A stretch of 64,000 nucleotides of DNA from Scedosporium boydii (Eukaryota; Ascomycota; Sordariomycetes; Microascales; Microascaceae): assembly GCA_002221725.1 (NCBI GenBank), contig NJFT01000146.1:1-64000 (forward strand). Direction: 5' to 3'. This document shows positions 58,321-64,000 of this stretch, piece after piece. How positions within the stretch are numbered: the first letter of the stretch is position 1; the number at the start of each line of letters is the position of its first letter. The position numbers were made by a program, and so were the translations under genes. The notes below the pieces were generated by a model that worked only from the letters and a program-made list of their open reading frames with translations, had not been told where the DNA came from and did no database searches.

Positions 58321-59502
58321 GCGTGTGTCTGGGAGAGAGGGGGAGGGCCTAAGCATTGTTTTGATATTAACGATGTTTTTGTATGTTGCTATGGGTAACT
58401 TTTTAGCCGTCAGAAGTGTGCCGAGGTAGGCATTTCATGTAAACCAACATACCGCAGTATCAGTATCAGCATGGGCATTAAAGTTCAAAATCGCAATTCC
58501 AAGTTGTGGAAATTCGTTTGGGACGCACCTTCCTCCCGAGAGTTGGAGGTTGTCTGTGTATGTGTTATAAATGAGAATTTGGGTCTGGATTCTCAACGTC
58601 TCATGGAAGCTCAAGTGGTCGAGCGGTGACGCACTGCTTGCAAGCTACTTCCGCAAGGCGCCGGCGTGGAACCCGGTCTGGTCAAACTATGAGACGTGGA
58701 GGAAATTGGGAAACGGGATTTGGGAAAGAGAAATTGGGAACTGGGTTGGGAGAAGTGGGAATTCTTTTTTTTGCTGGATAATCTTTTGATAGTAGAGATT
58801 CTGTTTTTCCTTTTCCCTTTCCGCAAGAGAGTATCTCGAGTCTTTTTCTGGGCTCTGTTTCCAGGGGAGGAGTGAGGTGAGGGGTGATGTTTGGAGAGGT
58901 TGTTCGTTCGAAATTAGTGGCGAACATTCCTACCTTTTTTTTTCTCTCTCTTTTTCTTCGCTCTTGTGTTGGGGGATTTCCACTTCGCTTCGAGCATTAA
59001 GAGGATCAGGTGCTCTCCTTTTGGATTATTTGACCGGTCTTGGCGATAGCTGAAAAGGGACTCCATCAAGCCATGTTGAATGCTCGTTGACATGGACTCG
59101 GTCTGTGGTCCCGCGGTCTCCCGTTTCCTTTCTGGCACTCCAAGAACCACGATCCAGGCGTATCGTGGGTTGAACAAACAAAGACACAAATAGGTCACCA
59201 AAAAAGGTGATATAATCGCCATAGATCCTCTCGGAACTGGAAAGTATGATTGCAAACCATATGAAGCGTACACCAAAGCATACCCGAACGCCAATTCTCC
59301 CTAATAAACATCCCAATCCTCCCTTTGCCGCCCTCAATCTCTCTGTCCTTGTAGATTCCACCCTCGAAATAGCAGTCGAACCAACCGTATTCGTCATATC
59401 GTAACCGCCCCTAACCCCTTCCTTCCTATATCCGAACCGCCGATCGATCCTGCCAATTAGCCTGGGACGCGAGCCACGATCCCGGCTACTCCGCACTCTT
59501 CA
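58321..59502. other. Convergent intergenic, JEN1 / zinc-ribbon gene
   Basis: 1.2 kb of 3' flanks. Frames on the minus strand (58914-59496) have no domain. No RNA gene was recognised; a tRNA-like look around 58610-58690 fails because no T-arm is present. Confidence 0.45.
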
Positions 59503-59974
59503 TTAACCATACCTCGGGGCCCCCTGGGGCGGATCCCCATGCCATCCCTGCTGCGGAGGACCAGGCGGAAGAGGAGCACGACCGTTCGCCATGGCCGTAA
59601 CGTCGGGCCTATTCTCGAGGGGTTGTCGGAAATTGCAAATGCGGCAGGAAATGTCTTTGTAGCCCTTTATGGAGAGAGGAATGATGGGCTAAAAAATCGC
59701 AGTAAAAACAACGGTTAGCATTCCATGACAACGCCCTGAGCGATGCGATCCAAGGAAATAAATAGAAAGAAGCTATCCCGAACGAGCCGCGGCAGAAAGG
59801 AGAGATGCGAAAAGAAGAGAGAAGACTCACGATCCAGCACAGGGTGAACCACGGATTGGACTTGAGCACGCGACCAGACATGTTACTGCAGTTGTAGCAT
59901 TGGCAAACGATGTTTTCGTAGCCGGGGACCGGCTTGCGAAAGGTGTGTTCGCCGAAGACGAAGAAGAAGAACAT
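59503..59974 (-). CDS. Small zinc-ribbon protein (zinc_ribbon_15 type)
   Basis: Exons are 59974-59831 and 59688-59503 with a 142-bp intron; 109 aa. The hydrophobic start MFFFFVFGEHTF is followed by a first knuckle CQCYNC, a short helix, FTLCWIPIIPLS, and a second knuckle SCRIC, together forming a four-cysteine zinc ribbon. The C-terminus is Pro/Gly/Gln-rich (PLPPGPPQQGWHGDPPQG). Proteins of this layout are widespread in filamentous fungi and carry the Pfam zinc_ribbon_15 family; their function is not known to me. The join CWI-PIIPLSIKGY is what the family shows, supporting the intron. Confidence 0.85.
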
Positions 59975-61623
59975 GGCGAGGGAGGAGTTTCGCTTCAGAT
60001 CTCGGTTGTTCTGGCTCGTCTACGTTTCGCTCTCGGAATGTTTCGCTTCTATTTTCGGTTTCGCTCAATTGATCGCTTTTGCTGGGGTATTCGTATCAAT
60101 CGCTCGATGGTATCGGTTTGTGTAGCGTTGGGATTTCGTGTCCTCTTCACAAAACGTGTTTGGGTATGGAAGAGGGAAGATGTGTGTGTGAGGGTGTGTT
60201 GGCTCTTGTGTGCCTTGAGTCCTTGGCGAGATGGTCCAAGGCGTTAAATGAGCAGTTCAAAGTTGCATGTAGTGGTCCATTCGGTGTGGGGTGCGTGGCG
60301 AGAGAACAGGACAATTGGACGCGGAAGGTGCGGCAGGGTCCCCGTCGTGATTTGTGCCTGTTCCGCTAAAAATGGGCAGTTTCCAAATTCCCGTTGAGAC
60401 GGGCTCGGGGCTCTGTGGGGTTGCACCGGGAGGAATGGGAGGAACGGGCTTTGACTCTTTTGAGTTTTTTTGGCAGTATTCGCGGGTATTTGGGAGATTG
60501 TGATTGTCCTTTCGTCTTAGCCGCTCTCTGTTGACCACTTTGGATGTGGAATGATGGGGATCTACGAAGTATGTCGAGGAATGGAAGTTGAGGCCAAGAG
60601 AGGTTTTATGGAGATCAACGCCCCATTCCAAAAGATATTGAGCGAAGGTGGGTGGCGTTCAGGTCAAGCGGCGCTCAAAGTCGACAATGGCAGAGATGAT
60701 TGGGATTGAGATTGATCAATGTCGATCGATCTATCAGGATCTGTTCGATGACGTTGCCAACATTTCAAAGCACTGGAGCGACATTGAACTAGCTCATTGG
60801 TACGAAGTCAATGACCTGACTGGGGGTGGCGCAGCTCGGGCGAGACGACATGATTAGAAGTGCCAAGACAATATTTTGGGTTCTAGCCTGGAGGGGGGGA
60901 AGCTTGAGAATGTCGCATTGGAGCCTAGTTGAGAGATTTCCCATTGGTGAAGCCGATGGATCAACGATGAGCCACTTTGATAGTCCGCAGACTTATACGC
61001 GTATGACAATGGGAAGGAGCGAGTCTCACGACTTCGTACATTCAATTGATGCACTTCGCAGGTTGCCTGGCTTCGTAGGCTGTAGGTCGGCTGAGCGAGG
61101 TGCCGTCCAAGTCTCACAGCTGACTGCGCCTGGTTGCTGATGACTCAGCTCTCGACCCCAATTCAAGCAATGTCACATCAAGATTGCGCCTCGCCGAATC
61201 TTAGCTTGGCGGGGACCTGCAGCAAAATAATTCTCGAGCACTCAAACTTCAAAAGTCTAAAAGTCCACCTCGATTCGCAACAGACAACGCTGGACGCTAT
61301 TATCACGAACCTCTAGGTGCTTGTGATTTATACCATATTCTATGCCTTGTCCAGCAATTTAAACCCTCACCAAGAACCAATTCGTTCTCTCGAAAACGCC
61401 CCTCGCCTGTATTGTCGCGTCGAGTCACCCTCCCCCACTACTCCGACCTCGACACCCGTCATCACCACCTTGCGCCTCGAGTTGGCCAACTTGCGAAGGC
61501 ACTTAGCACCTCGACCTAGTCCTTTCATAGCGATGTGATAGGGGACCCCTCGAATTAGCCCGAGCGAGGAAGCATACACACGCACACGCACACGCACACG
61601 CACACGCACACGCACAGCTAGCC
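59975..61623. other. Divergent intergenic, zinc-ribbon gene / RPP1
   Basis: 1.65 kb without a recognised gene. It contains motif-like copies at 60799 (GGTACGAAGTC) and 61031 (ACTTCGTAC) and, in the RPP1 leader, a CACACG hexamer repeat. Confidence 0.45.
61577..61612. repeat. (CACACG)6 repeat in the RPP1 leader
   Basis: Six perfect CACACG units end 11 bp before the RPP1 start codon, so they almost certainly lie in the 5' UTR. Confidence 0.9.
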
Positions 61624-62571
61624 ATGTTCGACCTCAACATCTCCTGGTCGCCTTCGACCACCCCCCAAGACCTCGAACGCCGCCTCTCCCACTCCTCCCA
61701 ACTCGGCTACAAAACCGTCGCCATCAACCACATAATCTCCACCCCCATCCCCTCTCAAATCAAAAACCCACTCCCCCAACTACCCTCCACAAACGACCAA
61801 ACGTCCTCCAAACCCACAGCAACAACGACGACGACCCTCCCCACCGTCCTCCACCGCGCAACCATCATCCTCTCCGAACCCTCCCAAAACCACCGCCTCC
61901 TCTCCCTTACCCCGCACTACCACCTCCTCGCCCTCCGCCCAACGACCGAAAAATCCTTCACGGCAGCCTGCCAATCCATCACCGACATCCCCCTCATATC
62001 CCTCGACCTCTCACAGCGGCTCCCCTTCCACCTGCGCCCCAAAACATGCGCCGTCGCCGTCTCCCGCGGCGTCCGCTTCGAAATCTCCTACGCCCAGCTC
62101 CTCGCGGCCCCCGACTCTAGGGCTAGGGCCAACTTCATCGGCAACGTCATGAGCCTCGTGCGTGCTACGAGGGGCAAAGGGTTGGTTGTTTCGAGCGGGG
62201 CGGCAAGGCCCGGGGATCTTAGGGCCCCGATGGATGTGGTGAATCTGTTGAGCGTTTGGGGGTTGGCGTGCGAGAGGGGCGTGGAGGCCATGGGGGCGGG
62301 GCCGAGGGGGATTGTGGTGAATGAGGGGATTAAGAGGGTTGGGTATAGGGGGGTTGTGGAGATTGTGAAGGCTGTTCCTGCGCCGCCTGAGAAGGAGAAG
62401 GAGAAGGATGGTGCCGATGGGAAGAAGAGCGGCCAGGCTGCGACTGGCTCTCAATCTAACGTGGGGGGAAAGAACAAAAAGGGCCAGAAGAGGAAGAATG
62501 TGCAGGAGAGCCCTGGCGGTGAGGGAAACCGGCCGGGGAAGAAGTGGAAAGGAGGTCAAAAGCCAAAATAG
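61624..62571 (+). CDS. RPP1: RNase P/MRP protein subunit Rpp1 (RPP30/p30)
   Basis: One exon of 315 aa. The RPP30 fold is a TIM-barrel-like domain: MFDLNISW, LGYKTVAINHII, ATIILSEPSQNHRLL, YHLLALRPTTEKSFTAACQ, DIPLISLDLSQRLPFHL, AVSRGVRFEISYAQLL, NFIGNVMSLVRATRGKGLVVSSGA and LRAPMDVVNLLSVWGL. The tail is Lys/Gly-rich and basic (KNKKGQKRKN, KKWKGGQKPK), suited to RNA contact or nucleolar retention. Rpp1 is an essential subunit of RNase P and RNase MRP, which process tRNA 5' ends and pre-rRNA. A Thr/Ser/Pro insertion (about 50-80) is specific to this protein as far as I can tell. Codon use in the first half is strongly C-ending, with CCC and TCC frequent; the second half shifts to G-ending codons. 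Confidence 0.92.
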   Translation: MFDLNISWSPSTTPQDLERRLSHSSQLGYKTVAINHIISTPIPSQIKNPLPQLPSTNDQTSSKPTATTTTTLPTVLHRATIILSEPSQNHRLLSLTPHYHLLALRPTTEKSFTAACQSITDIPLISLDLSQRLPFHLRPKTCAVAVSRGVRFEISYAQLLAAPDSRARANFIGNVMSLVRATRGKGLVVSSGAARPGDLRAPMDVVNLLSVWGLACERGVEAMGAGPRGIVVNEGIKRVGYRGVVEIVKAVPAPPEKEKEKDGADGKKSGQAATGSQSNVGGKNKKGQKRKNVQESPGGEGNRPGKKWKGGQKPK

Positions 62572-63144
62572 GTCGTACTTCTTTTGCAATACTTGTTTTC
62601 GGGCTCTTTTTTTCACACTCGGGCCAGGACTACATATATACTTGATACCCATACAATAGATAGACATGGTATGCTCAAAAAAAAAAAAAAAACTATACAA
62701 CTCGCCACGGCAAAGTTGGGAAATTTTGTGCCGGGAATCATCTCTCTCACACTGGTCTCTGTCTACAAGAGTCGAAAGGGGGAAAAAAGTGATTTACATT
62801 CGTATCCAGAAAAGAGATGGAAGGGAAGAAGAAAATAAGAAACGAACCGGCGTAAGAGAAGAAAAAAAAGTATCCAGGAAATGAAGAGAAACCCGACCAA
62901 AACATACTTCACCGCACTCAAGAGAGAACATCTCATTGACACCGGATCTTCCATTGAAATAGCATACCTGTCTATTTTCCCCTGCACAGGTAACACACAC
63001 AACATCCGAAGTCCCTTCCAAACATCCAATCGTCAAAAACAGAAAAAAACCCTTCCCATTCTCCAGGGACCCTTGCCTTTTTTGGTATTATACGTGTCAA
63101 GTGCGTCAAGCACTCCCCCTTCTCTTCAGCCATCCCTCTTTCAT
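62572..63144. other. Convergent intergenic, RPP1 / repeat protein gene
   Basis: It holds 3' flanks with an A-tract at about 62677-62692 and purine-rich DNA around 62775-62880. No gene seen. Confidence 0.5.
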
Positions 63145-64000
63145 CTAGCCAAGATTGCCGAGGTCGACGACGTTATTGAGGTCGAGACCGCTGAGATCCA
63201 ACTGGGCGGGGGCAGCGACGGGAGCCGCATCGGGAGTAGCAGCGGGTGCAGCGGGATTAGCGGCGCCTACGCTGTTCGATCCGTCAAGGCCGCCGAGGTT
63301 GATGTTGTTCTGGGGCGCTGGGATTTCAGCGACGGGAGGTGCCGCGACTGGGGGTGCTACGACGGGAGACGGGGCAGTCACGGGTACGGGAGTAGCGGCA
63401 GCGGGATCGGGAACCGCGGGGGAGGCGACGGGCGGGACGGCGGCGATAGGGTCCGCCGAAGGAACGGGCGCAACGGGGACAGGCGCGACGACTGAGGCAG
63501 CCGGGTCGGCGATTGGCGCGGGCGCAACTGAGGCGGCGGGGTCGACGATGGGAGCGGGAGCAACTGCTGAGGCTGCGGGATCAACGACCGGGGCGGGAGC
63601 AACTGAAGCTACTGGGTCAACGACTGGAGCTACCGAAGCGACGGGTGGAACGACGGCATCGACGGAGGAGGCGTCAATTGCTGTGATCTTGATTAGCAAA
63701 ATGGAATTTGAACGAAGAGAAGAATCTCTGGGGAAAGAATACGTACCCGACGATCCAGCACCGATGTTAGCAGCAGGGTCGCTGACAACGGGAGCAGCCG
63801 CGGCAGGTGGAGGCGTAGGAGCCGCGTCGACGTTGGTCCTAGGTAGCGTAGTCGTGGGGCCGCGAGTGTCCGGCAGCGAGACGAGGACGATGCCGATTCC
63901 GGTAGAAATAATGACAGGAGTGTCGACGCCGCCTTGGTTGTTCTGTCCAGCGGCGTTTCCGAGGTCTGCGGCGGGGGTCTCGACGGCACCAGCGGCGTCA
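63145..64000 (-). CDS. Ala/Pro/Val-rich repeat protein, 5' part cut by window end
   Basis: The last exon is 63680-63145; a 66-bp intron (63681-63746, GTACGT to CACAG) joins it to an upstream exon that is open to the window end. About 263 codons are visible. The sequence is built of degenerate units around DPAASVAPAPI and PVASVAP, then a Pro/Ala/Val segment, and ends LDLSGLDLNNVVDLGNLG. The upstream exon reads GQNNQGGVDTPVIISTGIGIVLVSL and TPPAAAAPVVSDPAAN. I do not recognise a family. Composition suggests an extracellular or cell-wall-associated disordered protein, but the N-terminus and any signal peptide lie outside the window, so this cannot be tested here. The open frame on the opposite strand is a composition shadow. 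Confidence 0.7.
   Translation of the reverse strand, partial: DAAGAVETPAADLGNAAGQNNQGGVDTPVIISTGIGIVLVSLPDTRGPTTTLPRTNVDAAPTPPPAAAAPVVSDPAANIGAGSSGTYSFPRDSSLRSNSILLIKITAIDASSVDAVVPPVASVAPVVDPVASVAPAPVVDPAASAVAPAPIVDPAASVAPAPIADPAASVVAPVPVAPVPSADPIAAVPPVASPAVPDPAAATPVPVTAPSPVVAPPVAAPPVAEIPAPQNNINLGGLDGSNSVGAANPAAPAATPDAAPVAAPAQLDLSGLDLNNVVDLGNLG

Noticed and set aside
57310..58356. 348-codon antisense frame over the JEN1-like gene
   Set aside because: Shadow of the transporter's last exon; composition is rich in His, Arg and Gly, and no domain is seen.
58610..58690. Possible tRNA with an A-box-like GTGGTCGAGCGGT
   Set aside because: No B-box or T-arm follows at the right distance and no acceptor stem can be formed.
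62881..63495. 204-codon plus-strand frame ending in a Gly/Ser/Arg-rich tail
   Set aside because: It is the complement of the Ala/Pro/Val repeat gene, which has a consistent intron and reading frame on the minus strand.

Overview
The window is nuclear chromosomal DNA of a filamentous ascomycete (Pezizomycotina). The evidence is short GT-AG introns (about 59-300 bp, most under 130 bp), an AA9 lytic polysaccharide monooxygenase, a Jen1-type carboxylate transporter, filamentous-fungus forms of Rax1, Snx4, Csn7 and Wdr68, and intergenic DNA rich in homopolymer tracts. A sordariomycete is my best guess, but I cannot name the genus. I found no rRNA, tRNA, CRISPR array or intact transposon. 23 protein genes are supported; exon structures were derived by hand from splice sites and family conservation.

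Layout. 0.4-15 kb: five minus-strand housekeeping genes: sorting nexin SNX4/ATG24, mitochondrial adenylate kinase ADK2, a LETM1/MDM38 inner-membrane protein, transcription elongation factor SPT5, and a WDR68/DCAF7 WD40 protein. 16.5-22.4 kb: a coiled-coil protein resembling Atg28 (+), a four-exon DUF1748/Mco6 mini-gene (-) whose first coding exon is only 6 nt, and a pyruvate kinase (+). 23.7-29.2 kb is the most accessory-looking part: a secreted AA9 LPMO (+), then a NADAR-domain gene (-) head to head with a Ser/Thr kinase-WD40 fusion (+). 32-44 kb: an SprT-like metalloprotease with a His tract (+), CHK1 (-), a UBE2C-type E2 (+), ribosomal protein eL31 (-), RAX1 (+) and CSN7 (-). 47-64 kb: the copper P-type ATPase CCC2 (+), an RMD1/RMD8-family DUF155 protein (-), a Jen1-like transporter (+), a zinc-ribbon protein (-), RNase P subunit RPP1 (+), and an Ala/Pro/Val-rich repeat protein (-) cut by the window end.

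From 16 kb onward strands mostly alternate, giving many divergent promoters and convergent 3' ends; there are no operons. Most genes are unlinked housekeeping functions. The pairing that may reflect function is NADAR plus kinase-WD40: two signalling or surveillance-type proteins sharing a 655-bp divergent promoter. A short palindromic motif (GTACGAAGTAC and relatives) recurs in intergenic DNA throughout the window and is not explained by any gene.
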